DNA of 64,000 bases from JACVRW01 sp963746825 (GTDB lineage Bacteria; Actinomycetota; Thermoleophilia; Solirubrobacterales; Thermoleophilaceae), in contig CAVVCU010000005.1 in assembly GCA_963746825.1 (NCBI GenBank), positions 248,001-312,000 on the forward strand. The letters run 5' to 3'. Under the pieces are notes generated by a model. It searched no databases, was not told the origin of the DNA, and saw nothing but the letters and a program-made list of their open reading frames with translations. Position 1 is the stretch's first letter. Every line of letters starts with the position of its first letter. The translations under genes were made by a program, and so were the position numbers. This document shows, piece by piece, positions 34,831 to 43,369 of this stretch.

Positions 34831-35112
34831 ATGCCCGGATTGCTTCGAGGAATGGCCCGGACCGCCGTCATCGCCGGCACCGCCACAGGGGTCTCGAACC
34901 GAGTGAGCCGCCGCCAGGGGCAACGCTGGGCGGCGCAGGAACAGGAGGAGGCGCCACCGCAGCGCTACGCCGAACCGCCACCGGCTGCTGCACCGGCCAC
35001 GCCCCCGGCGAGCCGAGTCGACCAGCTCAAGGAACTGGCCGCCCTGAAGGACCAGGGAGTCCTCACCGAGGAGGAGTTCGCGGCCGAGAAGGCGCGCATT
35101 CTGGGCGCCTGA
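34831..35112 (+). CDS. SHOCT-domain small protein
   Basis: The 93-residue protein has an N-terminal weakly hydrophobic/basic part, a Pro/Ala-rich linker, and a C-terminal SHOCT motif at about 64-92 (VDQLKELAALKDQGVLTEEE, FAAEKARIL). SHOCT motifs are short oligomerisation modules attached to many membrane and secreted proteins. It lies 24 bp after the DUF6325 gene and is probably co-transcribed with it. Confidence 0.85.
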   Translation: MPGLLRGMARTAVIAGTATGVSNRVSRRQGQRWAAQEQEEAPPQRYAEPPPAAAPATPPASRVDQLKELAALKDQGVLTEEEFAAEKARILGA

Positions 35113-35166
35113 ATCAGTTGCCGACGGGGCCCCATCGCGCCATGGCCGGCGCGTATGGTGTGCCCC

Positions 35167-35848
35167 GTGACCAGGGTCATCCTCGCCGACGACAACTTCA
35201 TCGTCCGCGAGGGGCTACGCGAGATCCTCGACGGTCAGCCCGGCATCGAGATCGTCGCCGTCTGCGGCGACTTCGATGGTGTGCTGGCCGGCGTCGCGGC
35301 CAATCGACCTGACGTCGTCGTCACCGACATCCGGATGCCGCCTTCACACACCGACGAGGGCATTCGCGTGGCCGCCGAGCTGAGGACGAGCTGGCCGGAC
35401 GTAGGTGTGGTCGTGCTCAGCCAGTACTCGGAGCCGGGCTATGCCCTGGCGCTGCTCGAGTCGGGCTCGGACGGGCGGGGCATATCTGCTCAAGGAGCGA
35501 GTCCACGACCGGCCGCAGCTCGCCTCCGCGATCGAGGTGGTGGCTCAGGGTGGGTCGGTGATCGATCCCAAGATCGTCGAGGTACTCGTGGCGGCGCGGG
35601 CCCGCGCGGAGAACTCACCGCTCGCCGCGTTGACGGAACGCGAGCGGATCGTATTGGCCGAGATCGCCCAGGGCAGGAGCAACGCGGCGGTCGCCCAGTC
35701 ACTGGGTCTGAGCAACCGAGCGGTCGAGAAGCACACGCACGCCATCTTCGCCAAGCTCGGACTGGTGAACTCGGAGGACACGAGCAAGCGCGTGATGGCC
35801 GCGCTCATGTTCCTCGCCGACCGTGAGCAGATCACCCCAAACGGGTGA
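35167..35848 (+). pseudogene. NarL/FixJ-family response regulator, frameshifted in the receiver domain
   Basis: From GTG 35167 the frame encodes a receiver (VILADDNFIVREGLREIL, phospho-Asp in DVVVTDIRMPPSHTDEG, VVVLSQYSEPGYALALLESG) and then loses the family pattern. One base off, the frame ending at 35848 continues with AYLLKERVHDRPQLASAIEV and a LuxR helix-turn-helix (LTERERIVLAEIAQGRSNAA, LGLSNRAVEKHTHAIFAKLG). Deleting one G from GGGG at 35477-35480 gives GSDGRAYLLKERV and a complete 226-residue regulator. The locus is thus a single-base insertion away from intact: either recent decay or a homopolymer error. Confidence 0.85.
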
Positions 35849-35918
35849 TGCCGGTGAGCTGTGCGGCGCGCGAGCCTCCACCTCCCTGAGATAACGCAAG
35901 CCAGCAAAAGGAGCGGAA

Positions 35919-36413
35919 GTGTCAAACCTCATAGCGGTCGCCTATGACGACCTCGCCCAGGCCCAGGAGGTCATGGGCACCTTCGGCCAACTCGTCAAGG
36001 AGCACTCCCTGACCCTCGAGGACGCCGTGATCGTCGAGCACCGCCAGGACGGGAAGATCAAGGTGCACCAGCCGTCGATGGCCGGCGCCGGGGCAGCCGG
36101 CGGAGCTCTCTGGGGTGGCCTGATCGGCCTGATCTTCTTGATGCCCCTCTTCGGAATGGCGATCGGCGCCGCCAGCGGCGCGGCCGCGGGCGCGGCGAGC
36201 GACTACGGCATCGACGACAAGTTCATGAAGGAACTCGGGGAGAAGCTCGACCCCGGCGCGGCGGCGGTATTCGTGCTGGTCAAGGAAGCCACGCGCGACA
36301 AGGTCGTGCCCGAGATCTCCAAGTACGGCGGGCACGTGATCCAGAGCTCGCTCAGCACGGAGCAGGAGAACGCGCTGCAGGACGCGCTCGACCGCCGCGG
36401 CGGGCTGGCGTAG
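35919..36413 (+). CDS. DUF1269 membrane-associated protein
   Basis: The 164-residue protein starts at GTG after AAAAGGAGCGGAA. It has the DUF1269 pattern SNLIAVAYDDLAQAQEVMGT, DAVIVEHRQDGKIKVHQ, a Gly/Ala-rich hydrophobic hairpin at about 55-90 (GALWGGLIGLIFLMPLFGMA) and DPGAAAVFVLVKEATRDKV. The family often accompanies stress-response genes; its role is unknown. It stands 70 bp after the NarL-type regulator. Confidence 0.86.
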   Translation: MSNLIAVAYDDLAQAQEVMGTFGQLVKEHSLTLEDAVIVEHRQDGKIKVHQPSMAGAGAAGGALWGGLIGLIFLMPLFGMAIGAASGAAAGAASDYGIDDKFMKELGEKLDPGAAAVFVLVKEATRDKVVPEISKYGGHVIQSSLSTEQENALQDALDRRGGLA

Positions 36414-36483
36414 CTCGCGGCGTCCGTGTCTGCTGGGAGTATGTGCCGCAGATCATTCGTCAAACTCCATGGAGGGAGCCGGC

Positions 36484-37185
36484 GTGAATGAGGTACGCCC
36501 CGGCGGCGTCATCGGGCGCGCGTGGGATATCTACAAGAGCCAGTTCGGCCTGCTGTTCATCGCCGCCGTGCTGCTGACGTTGATCACCTTGGCGGCGGCG
36601 TTCATCATCGGCCCGTTCGCTGGGTTGGTGAATCTGATTCTCGGCCTGTTCTACACCGGCGCGGTGGTCCGCCTGGTCGAGGACGTGGAGGACGGCCGCC
36701 GCGACGAGGAGGCGAGTTCGCTGTTCAAGGGCGTCGCCCCGGTGTTCTGGCAGCTGCTCGGTGTGTCGATCCTGGCCGGCATCGCGATCGCCATCGGGTT
36801 CGTCCTGTTGATCATTCCGGGCCTGATCCTCATCACGATCTGGTCGGTGGTGGTCCCGGTCGTCGTGCTCGAGAAGCCCGGCGTGTTCGCTTCCTTTGGC
36901 CGTAGCCGAGAGCTCGTTCGCGGGCACGGCTGGCAGGTGTTCGGCACGCTGCTGCTGGCGTGGCTGATCGCGGTCGGCGTGGCGGTCGTGGCGAGCATCA
37001 TTGTCGGCGTCGCCGGAGCCGGCGACGCCGTGGTCGCGGTCGTGAACTGGCTTGTGACCGCGCTAACGCTGCCGCTCGTGGCGCTGGTGTCCGCGGTGCT
37101 CTACTTCCGCCTGAAGGCGGTCAAGGGGGAGGCGACGGCGACCGAGACCCAGCCGGCCGACGCACGCCCACAGCCCGCGACCTAG
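36484..37185 (+). CDS. Multi-pass membrane protein (glycerophosphodiesterase-membrane-domain-like)
   Basis: The 233-residue protein starts from GTG 36484, chosen because GGAGGGA at 36471-36477 is correctly spaced; an ATG at 36469 would overlap that site. It has five or six hydrophobic helices. An N-terminal GGVIGRAWDIYKSQFGLLFI and a central FVLLIIPGLILITIWSVVVP followed by FASFGRSRELVRGHGWQVFG give the 'PGLIL...S..LVRG..W..F' pattern of this membrane-domain family, also seen in the protein at 29907-30596. The function is unknown. Confidence 0.75.
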   Translation: MNEVRPGGVIGRAWDIYKSQFGLLFIAAVLLTLITLAAAFIIGPFAGLVNLILGLFYTGAVVRLVEDVEDGRRDEEASSLFKGVAPVFWQLLGVSILAGIAIAIGFVLLIIPGLILITIWSVVVPVVVLEKPGVFASFGRSRELVRGHGWQVFGTLLLAWLIAVGVAVVASIIVGVAGAGDAVVAVVNWLVTALTLPLVALVSAVLYFRLKAVKGEATATETQPADARPQPAT

Positions 37186-37220
37186 ACCCAGGGCAGGAGC
37201 GCCGCTGAGAGGCTCCGCTG

Positions 37221-38381
37221 ATGCGGGCGCTGTTCACGTCGACGAGCGGTGAGGGGCATGTGGGTCCCCTCTTGCCGTTCGCCGAGGCGGTCAGACGAGC
37301 AGGGGGCGCGGTGGCCTTTGCCGCGCCCGGCCCCGCCGGGGCGGCGGCCCGCGCGGCGGGCTTTGAGGTCTTCGAGGTCGCCCAGGCGCCGCGGGCTCTG
37401 CGCGAGCCGTGGTTCGCTCGGGCGCGCCGGGAACCCGAGGGCAACGTGAACAGCCATGCCGTGCGTGAGGTGTTCGCCGGCATGGACGCCCGGGCGGCGC
37501 TTCCAGGCGTCCTCGCGGCCTGTCGGGGCTGGAATCCGGATCTGCTCGTGCACGAGTCCTGCGAGTTCGCGGCCGTGCTCGCCGGGGAGCTGAGCGGGGT
37601 GCCGGGCGTGCGCGTGGCGATCGGGAGCGCGGTCACCGAGCGCGTCATCCTCGACGCCGCCGCGGCGCCGCTCGCGGCGTGGCGGAGCGAGCTCGGGCTG
37701 CCGCCCGACCAAGAACCGCACGCCGGCGCGCTCTCGCTGACGCTCTGGCCCGCGCCGCTCGAGGATCCGGCCGTGCCCGAGTTGCCGGGCACCCACCGGT
37801 TCCGCGTTCCCCTACCGGCGCCCCGACCGCTACCGGTCGGGTGGACCGCCGATGACCGGCCGCTGGTCTACCTCACGTTCGGGACGGTAGCCCCCGGCAG
37901 CGAGCTGTTTCCCGGTCTCTACCGCGGTGCTGCGCAGGCGGTCGCGACCCTCCCGGTGAGAGTGGTCGTGGCGGTCGGCCGTGACGCGAACCCCGCCGCA
38001 CTCGAACCGCTGCCGGCGAACGTGCATGCGCACGGATGGATCGACCAGCCCAGCGTGCTCGCGCGGGCCGCGCTCGTTGTCTGTCATGGCGGTTCGGGCA
38101 CGATCGGCCAAGCCCTCGCCGCCGGCGTACCGCTCGCACTGCTGCCGTTGTTCGCCGACCAGCCGCACAACGCGCAGCGCATCGCCGCCCTGGGCGCGGG
38201 CGTGGTTGTCCGGGAAGCGCCGGCTGCCGCCGAAGCGCTCGCCGGCGCCGCCGCCGAAGTGCTCGCCCACGCGCGCTATCGCGCCGCGGCGTCAGCGGCG
38301 GCCGAGGCGATCGCCCGGCACCCGCCGGCCGACGAAGCCGCCGAGCTGCTCAGGTCCTGGCTATCGCGTGCAAGGCGGTGA
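37221..38381 (+). CDS. MGT/UGT-type glycosyltransferase (GT1-like)
   Basis: The 386-residue GT-B enzyme has an N-terminal TSGEGHVGPLLPFAEAVRRA with the catalytic-type His of macrolide and plant UDP-glycosyltransferases. The C-terminal sugar-nucleotide site is VHAHGWIDQPSVLARAALVV, CHGGSGTIGQALAAGVPLAL and PLFADQPHNAQRI. Members transfer sugars from nucleotide donors to small molecules such as macrolides, sterols or carotenoids. No biosynthetic cluster is present, so the acceptor is unknown. The last 32 bp overlap the convergent aminotransferase gene. Confidence 0.88.
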   Translation: MRALFTSTSGEGHVGPLLPFAEAVRRAGGAVAFAAPGPAGAAARAAGFEVFEVAQAPRALREPWFARARREPEGNVNSHAVREVFAGMDARAALPGVLAACRGWNPDLLVHESCEFAAVLAGELSGVPGVRVAIGSAVTERVILDAAAAPLAAWRSELGLPPDQEPHAGALSLTLWPAPLEDPAVPELPGTHRFRVPLPAPRPLPVGWTADDRPLVYLTFGTVAPGSELFPGLYRGAAQAVATLPVRVVVAVGRDANPAALEPLPANVHAHGWIDQPSVLARAALVVCHGGSGTIGQALAAGVPLALLPLFADQPHNAQRIAALGAGVVVREAPAAAEALAGAAAEVLAHARYRAAASAAAEAIARHPPADEAAELLRSWLSRARR

Positions 38382-39507
38382 ACAGCCGTTCGACGTCCTC
38401 ATCGGAGACGTGCAGATGCGGCGAAATGCGCAGTGACCCACCACGGACGGCGGCGTAGCAGCCGGCTTCCGCGAGCGCCGGGAGGATTCGCTCGCGGGCG
38501 TCGGGCGGCAGTTGGACGCCGAGCATGTGGGGGCCGCGCTGGTCGACGGGCAGCGGATCGAGGCCGAGCCGCGCGGCACGCTCGGCCATCGTCGCGGTGC
38601 ACACGCCGAGCGTTGCGGCGACCCGCGGAATCTGCCACTCGGTCAGCTGCTCCAGCGCCGCGATGGCCATCGGTACGAGCTCGAACTGGGTTCGCTGTCC
38701 GACGTCGAAACGCCGCGCGCCGGGCGCGTAGTCATCGCGGTAGTCGACGAGCCGGGCAAAGTCCTCCGAGCCGGCGCGCAGGATCCAGTTCTCCTCGATC
38801 GGCTCGCCGTCGCGGTGCTCGGGGGCGACCCACATGTAGGCGACGCCGAACGGGCCAAGCAGCCACTTGTAGCCGACGGCGATCACGAAGTCAGGCCGGA
38901 GCGCCGTCACGTCGAGCGGCATCGCCCCGATCGACTGGCTGCCGTCGATCACAAGCCGCGCGCCCAGTTCATGGGCACGAGCCGCGACCGCCTCGAGATC
39001 CACGAGGGCGCCATCGGTCCAGTGCACGTTGGGAACGCTGACGATCGCCACACTGCCGTCGAGCGCGGCCAGGACGGCGTCGGTCCAGCTCTGGCCGCGC
39101 TCGCGCTCGACCGTGAGGATCTCCGCGTCGGTCGCCCGGCAGGCCGAGCGCCAGGCATAGATGCCCGAGGGGTACTCGTCGGCCAGGACGAGAACCCGCT
39201 GGCCGCGCTCGAGCGGCAGATTGCGCGCGGCGACCGCGAACCCGTAGCTCGTCGCGGGGATGATGGCGACGCCTTCGCCATCGCCTCCGACCATCCCTCC
39301 GAAGAGCGTGCGAAGGCGCTCAACGTCGGTAAACCAATCCTCGGCGCCGATCAACCACGGCCTGCCCCGGCGATCCAGCGCTGCCTCGCCGGCCGCCCGC
39401 ACGACGTGCAGGTGCGGGGCCAGGTTCGCGGTGTTGAAGTACGCGACGTCGTCGGGGACGTCGTACGCGCTTCGCTGCGAGCTGAGGTCGGATCCGGTCA
39501 CGCGCAC
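38350..39507 (-). CDS. Class-V aminotransferase-fold PLP enzyme (cysteine desulfurase-like)
   Basis: The 385-residue fold-type I PLP enzyme has AYFNTANLAPH at the start and an ATSYGFAVAARNLPL phosphate-site region. The substrate/PLP Asp lies in ARLVIDGSQSIGAMPLDV and the Schiff-base Lys in PDFVIAVGYKWLLGPFGVAY. It lacks the conserved active Cys loop of IscS/SufS-type desulfurases, so an aminotransferase, lyase or epimerase-like activity is more likely. It starts at GTG 39507, with an inverted repeat 41 bp upstream (39548-39571). No pathway neighbours identify the substrate. Confidence 0.83.
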   Translation of the reverse strand: MRVTGSDLSSQRSAYDVPDDVAYFNTANLAPHLHVVRAAGEAALDRRGRPWLIGAEDWFTDVERLRTLFGGMVGGDGEGVAIIPATSYGFAVAARNLPLERGQRVLVLADEYPSGIYAWRSACRATDAEILTVERERGQSWTDAVLAALDGSVAIVSVPNVHWTDGALVDLEAVAARAHELGARLVIDGSQSIGAMPLDVTALRPDFVIAVGYKWLLGPFGVAYMWVAPEHRDGEPIEENWILRAGSEDFARLVDYRDDYAPGARRFDVGQRTQFELVPMAIAALEQLTEWQIPRVAATLGVCTATMAERAARLGLDPLPVDQRGPHMLGVQLPPDARERILPALAEAGCYAAVRGGSLRISPHLHVSDEDVERLFTALHAIART

Positions 39508-39547
39508 AAGGCTGACGGGAGTGAAGGCGCCTGTACAGATCGGATCA

Positions 39548-39571
39548 AAGGTCCGACAGCTCTAGGACCTT
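39548..39571 (-). promoter_or_regulatory. Inverted repeat upstream of the class-V aminotransferase gene
   Basis: AAGGTCC (39548-39554) and GGACCTT (39565-39571) form perfect 7-bp arms with a 10-bp spacer, centred about 50 bp before the GTG start on the minus strand. The position and dyad suit a repressor site; a hairpin without a T tract is an alternative. Confidence 0.35.
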
Positions 39572-39973
39572 CGAAGCCAAAGGGCGGCGGTGAGATTGCT
39601 CCGCCGTTGCGGAGGACGGTCGGCCGCTGATCGACGAGCGCGCTATTCCGGGCTACCCGCCCCCGCGCGCCAGCGTGATCAGGCGGTTGAGGACGCGCTC
39701 GCCATCGGCGCGCACCCCGTTGTGTTGGTACTCGTTCGTCACCCATGACCGCAGCCCTCGGACCTGGGCAGCGGTCTTATCGACCCGCTTCGTGCGAGCA
39801 TGTCTATCCCTGATCGCGCTGCGTTCTGGTGAACTACTCGGCGAGCACCCAGCTGAGCGCTGCGGTCACCGGTTCGTGATCGGTTGTCACGGCGAGGTGA
39901 TCGAGATCGGGGTAGGTCTGAACCCAGGGTCGTGCGAGCCGGACAGTCCTCGAGAAAGACGCGTCGGAGTCGC
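39572..39973 (-). other. Gap with degenerate coding remnants, no intact gene
   Basis: No complete gene is convincing here. On the minus strand one frame ends at TAG 39834-39836 with PDLDHLAVTTDHEPVTAALS followed by WVLAE. A second, different frame ends at TAG 39653-39655 with LRSWVTNEYQHNGVRADGER and then VLNRLITLARGG. Both look like C-terminal ends of proteins with GC-rich third positions but have no proper start, so they are best read as relics of one or two deleted genes. I do not recognise the families. A small GC hairpin (CTCCGC-CGTT-GCGGAG, 39599-39614) has no T tract. Confidence 0.45.
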
Positions 39974-41707
39974 TCAACCCGGGCCAGGAGCCTCTACCGG
40001 CGCGTCCTGCCCTTGAGACTTCGCCAGAAGGGCCAGCGCCTCGTGCAGCGAGCGGACGACTAGCGCCCCGTCCCCCACAGCCGATGCCACCCTTTTTGTC
40101 GAGCCACGCCGGACGTCCCCGATGGCGAAGACGCCCGGTCGCGTCGTCTCGAGGAGCAACGGTTGGCCGTCGTGGCCCTCTCGATGCTCGGCGAAGCTCG
40201 CGTGGCGCCGTGCGTCCTCGCCGATCACGATGAATCCCTTGTCGTCGAGGCCGACCAAGCCGGCCACGTCCTCAGTCCGCGGGGAGGCGCCGATCATCGC
40301 GAACACGGCCGACGTGGGCAGCCTACGCTCGCCTCGATCGCGGCCCACGACGGTCACCGCCTCGAGCTCCTCGCCGCCGTGGAGGGCCTCGAGCTCGCAG
40401 CCCTCCCAGATCTCCACGTTCTGGGCGGCCTCGATGCGATCGATGAGATAGCGCGACATCGTCGCTTCCAGCGGCCGGCGAACCACGAGGTGGATGCGCC
40501 GGGCGTAAGCGGCGAGGTTGACCACCGCCTGCCCGGCCGAGTTGCCGCCCCCGACCACGACGACGTCCTCGCCCGAGGCCTGGAGCGCCTCGAGGTGGGT
40601 CGCCGCGTAGTAGAGGCCGCGTCCTTCGAAGCGCTCTGATCTCTTTGCCGGCAGCCGCCGGTAGTCGGCCCCGACAGCGAGAACGACGCAACGTGCGCGA
40701 GCCTCCTGACCATCGCTGAGCCACAGGTCCCGTAGTTCGCCGTTCTTGGACGTGGCGAAGCGGCACCCCTCGTGGGCGCTGGAGATGACGGCGCCGAACT
40801 TCTGCGCCTGCAGCGTCGCGCGTTGGGTCAACTCTGATCCCGAGAGACCGGTCGGAAAGCCGAGGTAGTTCTCGATCCGGGAGCTGGTTCCCGCCTGCCC
40901 TCCCGGGGCGAAGCGCTCGATGACCAGGGTCGTTAGGCCCTCGGAGGAGGCGTAAACGGCGGTGGCCAATCCCGCGGGGCCCGCTCCGAGGATCACCACA
41001 TCGAAGCTTCGCCCATCCACCTGCGCCCGCAGACCGAGCTCGGCCGCGACCTGGCTTACCGTCGGGCTGCGGAGCACGTTGTGGGTGCGCACGAGCACGG
41101 GGCATTCCTCGGACTCGATACCGAGCCGCTCGAGCAGGGCCCGACTCTCTGCATCTGCGTCGATGTCGTGCCAGCTGAACGGCACGAGGTTGCGCTCCAG
41201 TAGCTCGCGAATGGCGAAGGCCTCACCGGACGAGCGCCTCCCGATCAGCCGTTCGTAGCCGAGGCCCTGCCCCCGCAACCACTCACGACGCGTGATCATG
41301 GTCCGCAGGAGGAGGTCTCCCAGCTCGTCAGAGCCGGCGACCAGCGCGCGCAGCGCGTCGGGTGGTACCGCAAGCAAGGTGGTCTCCCCGGCGGCGACGC
41401 CGCGGGCAATCGTCGGCTCGCCGGTGAACATTGAGACGTCGGCGGCGAAGGTGCCGGGCTGGCACTGCGTGAAGTAGCGATCGCTCTCGGGCTGGCGATC
41501 GATGACGTCGATGGCTCCCGAGAGCACGACGTACAGGGGCGCATCGCGCTGACCCTGTTCGAAGACGACTTCGCCCGGCGAGAAGGACAAGGTGTCGGCG
41601 CTCTCGGCCAGCCGCGCGATTTGGGTATCCGTCAGGCGCGGGAACAGGATCGAATCGTCCGGATCCAGGAAGCCTTCGGCCGGGGTCGGTGAGGTGTACT
41701 CGCTCAC
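39974..41707 (-). CDS. Cyclic-nucleotide-binding-like domain fused to thioredoxin-reductase-like flavoprotein (no CxxC)
   Basis: The 577-residue protein has a CRP-like sensor domain at about 15-130 (LSFSPGEVVFEQGQRDAPLY, FAADVSMFTGEPTIARGVA), a linker of about 100 residues, and a thioredoxin-reductase-like module at about 235-560. The module has FAD motif VVILGAGPAGLATAVYASSE, ERFAPGGQAGTSSRIENYLG, NAD(P)H motif VVVVGGGNSAGQAVVN and GVFAIGDVR. Where thioredoxin reductases carry CATC, this protein reads YYAATHLEAL, so it cannot reduce thioredoxin by the usual dithiol route. It overlaps the upstream MFS gene by 4 bp, implying coordinated expression. Confidence 0.87.
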   Translation of the reverse strand: MSEYTSPTPAEGFLDPDDSILFPRLTDTQIARLAESADTLSFSPGEVVFEQGQRDAPLYVVLSGAIDVIDRQPESDRYFTQCQPGTFAADVSMFTGEPTIARGVAAGETTLLAVPPDALRALVAGSDELGDLLLRTMITRREWLRGQGLGYERLIGRRSSGEAFAIRELLERNLVPFSWHDIDADAESRALLERLGIESEECPVLVRTHNVLRSPTVSQVAAELGLRAQVDGRSFDVVILGAGPAGLATAVYASSEGLTTLVIERFAPGGQAGTSSRIENYLGFPTGLSGSELTQRATLQAQKFGAVISSAHEGCRFATSKNGELRDLWLSDGQEARARCVVLAVGADYRRLPAKRSERFEGRGLYYAATHLEALQASGEDVVVVGGGNSAGQAVVNLAAYARRIHLVVRRPLEATMSRYLIDRIEAAQNVEIWEGCELEALHGGEELEAVTVVGRDRGERRLPTSAVFAMIGASPRTEDVAGLVGLDDKGFIVIGEDARRHASFAEHREGHDGQPLLLETTRPGVFAIGDVRRGSTKRVASAVGDGALVVRSLHEALALLAKSQGQDAPVEAPGPG

Positions 41708-43323
41708 TGCGGCACGAGACTAACCTCGGCTCGCGTGGTGGCCGTGCATCCGCCGCAGCCGATCGTGACCCTCAGGCCCGCCTCTTCGCAGGGATTGGCG
41801 CTGGAGGCCGGTAGGTAGGTCACGGTGACCGCGGGCCGGTCGGCCGCTCCCGCCACCGCCACCGCCGGCTCGGGCACGGGTTCGGGGGCGGCCGCGGGCG
41901 CCTCTTCACGGAGCAAGCCGACCGCGATCGCGATCGCCGCGACTACGAGGCCCGCGCCGATCAGGTACGCCAGGTGATAGCCGGCGTTCAGTGCCTCCGC
42001 GGCGGCTTCGCCATCGGCGAGCAGGGCATTGGTGCGCTCGGTCGCGAAGGTGGCGAGTATCGCGAGGCCGATCGCGCCGCCCACTTGGACGCTGGTATTC
42101 ACCAGGCCCGAGGCCAATCCCGAGTCGCGTTCGGTGGCGCCCGACATCGCGAGCGTCATCAGCGACGGGAAACCGAGACCGGACCCGAGCCCCATCAGGA
42201 TCATCGCCGGCAGCAGGTCGACAACGTAGCTGGCGTCCACGGGCGTGCGCGCGAGGAGCAGCAGGCCGGCGACGATGCAGACCATCGCGGGGATCAGGGT
42301 CGCCTGGGGCCCGAACCGGAGGTTGAGCTGCCCGGTAAAGCGGAACGACATCGTTCCCATGACCACGGTCATCGGCAGATAAGCGAGGCCGACCTGGAGG
42401 GCGTCGTAGCCGAGGATCCGCTGCATATAGAGGGCCCCGAGAAAGAACATGCCGAACATCCCGACGACGAGCAGCGCCTGGACCAGGTTCGCGCCAGAGA
42501 CGTTGCGGGAGCGAAACAGGCGCAGCGGCATCAGCGGGTTGGAGATCCGCGCCTGGCGGGCCACGAAGGCGGCGATCAGAGCGATCGAGACCGCCCCGAG
42601 CGCGAGCGTCCGGGTCGAGCCCCAGCCCTCCTCGGCCACCCCGAGGATGGTGTAGACGCCGAGCATCAGACCGCCCGTGAGCAGCGCGGCGCCGGGCAGG
42701 TCGGCCCCCGCCGTGAGGCCGATCCCCTCGCGGTTGGGGACGAGCCGCAGCGCAAAGAGCGCCGTAGCGACACCGATCGGCAGGTTGATGAAAAAGATCC
42801 AATGCCAGTTGATCGCCTCGGTGAGCACGCCACCGAGCAGAAGGCCGATCGATCCACCGGCAACGGCGACGAAGGTGTAGATCCCTATTGCCTTCGCCTG
42901 GTCCGCAGGCTCCGGGAACATGGTCACGATCATCCCCAGAATGACCGCGGAGGTCAGCGCTCCGCCGACCCCCTGGACGAAGCGGGCGGCGATCAACACG
43001 CCCTGGCTCTGGGCGAGGGCGCAGAGCAGCGAGGCGACGACAAAGACCGCGAGGCCGATCAGGAAGATCCTCCGCTGGCCGATCAGGTCACCGATCCGCC
43101 CCGAGAGCAGTAGCAGACCGCCGAAGGCGATCAGGTAGGCATTCACGACCCACGCGAGGTCGTTCTGGGAGAAGCCGAGGTCGTCCTGGATCGAGGGTAG
43201 TGCGACGTTCACGATCGTCGCATCGAGAACGATCATCAGCATCCCAACGCAGAGGACATAAAGCGCCATCCAGCGCTGCTTGTCCTCCACCGCACCCCGC
43301 TCCTTCACTTCTGTGGCGTCCAT
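41704..43323 (-). CDS. MFS drug exporter, DHA2 (EmrB/QacA) family
   Basis: The 539-residue protein has about 14 membrane helices. It has the family motif region LDATIVNVALPSIQDDLGFS in TM1, motif A-like GRIGDLIGQRRIFLIGLAVF, and motif C-like GGSIGLLLGGVLTEAINWHW. Such exporters use the proton gradient to expel toxic or lipophilic compounds. The C-terminal tail of about 60 residues is Ala/Pro/Val-rich and ends in an unusual Cys-containing segment (ANPCEEAGLRVTIGCGGCTA). It starts at ATG 43323 with GGGAGA upstream. Its stop overlaps the CNMP-flavoprotein gene. Confidence 0.92.
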   Translation of the reverse strand: MDATEVKERGAVEDKQRWMALYVLCVGMLMIVLDATIVNVALPSIQDDLGFSQNDLAWVVNAYLIAFGGLLLLSGRIGDLIGQRRIFLIGLAVFVVASLLCALAQSQGVLIAARFVQGVGGALTSAVILGMIVTMFPEPADQAKAIGIYTFVAVAGGSIGLLLGGVLTEAINWHWIFFINLPIGVATALFALRLVPNREGIGLTAGADLPGAALLTGGLMLGVYTILGVAEEGWGSTRTLALGAVSIALIAAFVARQARISNPLMPLRLFRSRNVSGANLVQALLVVGMFGMFFLGALYMQRILGYDALQVGLAYLPMTVVMGTMSFRFTGQLNLRFGPQATLIPAMVCIVAGLLLLARTPVDASYVVDLLPAMILMGLGSGLGFPSLMTLAMSGATERDSGLASGLVNTSVQVGGAIGLAILATFATERTNALLADGEAAAEALNAGYHLAYLIGAGLVVAAIAIAVGLLREEAPAAAPEPVPEPAVAVAGAADRPAVTVTYLPASSANPCEEAGLRVTIGCGGCTATTRAEVSLVPQ

Positions 43324-43369
43324 CTTGTCTCCCTTGCTAGTGATCCGTTGTTCGGAGCCGTGTGGGGTG

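Noticed and set aside
38350..39507. Cysteine desulfurase of the IscS/SufS type
   Set aside because: The PLP lysine motif is present but the conserved cysteine loop is absent, and no Fe-S assembly genes are linked.
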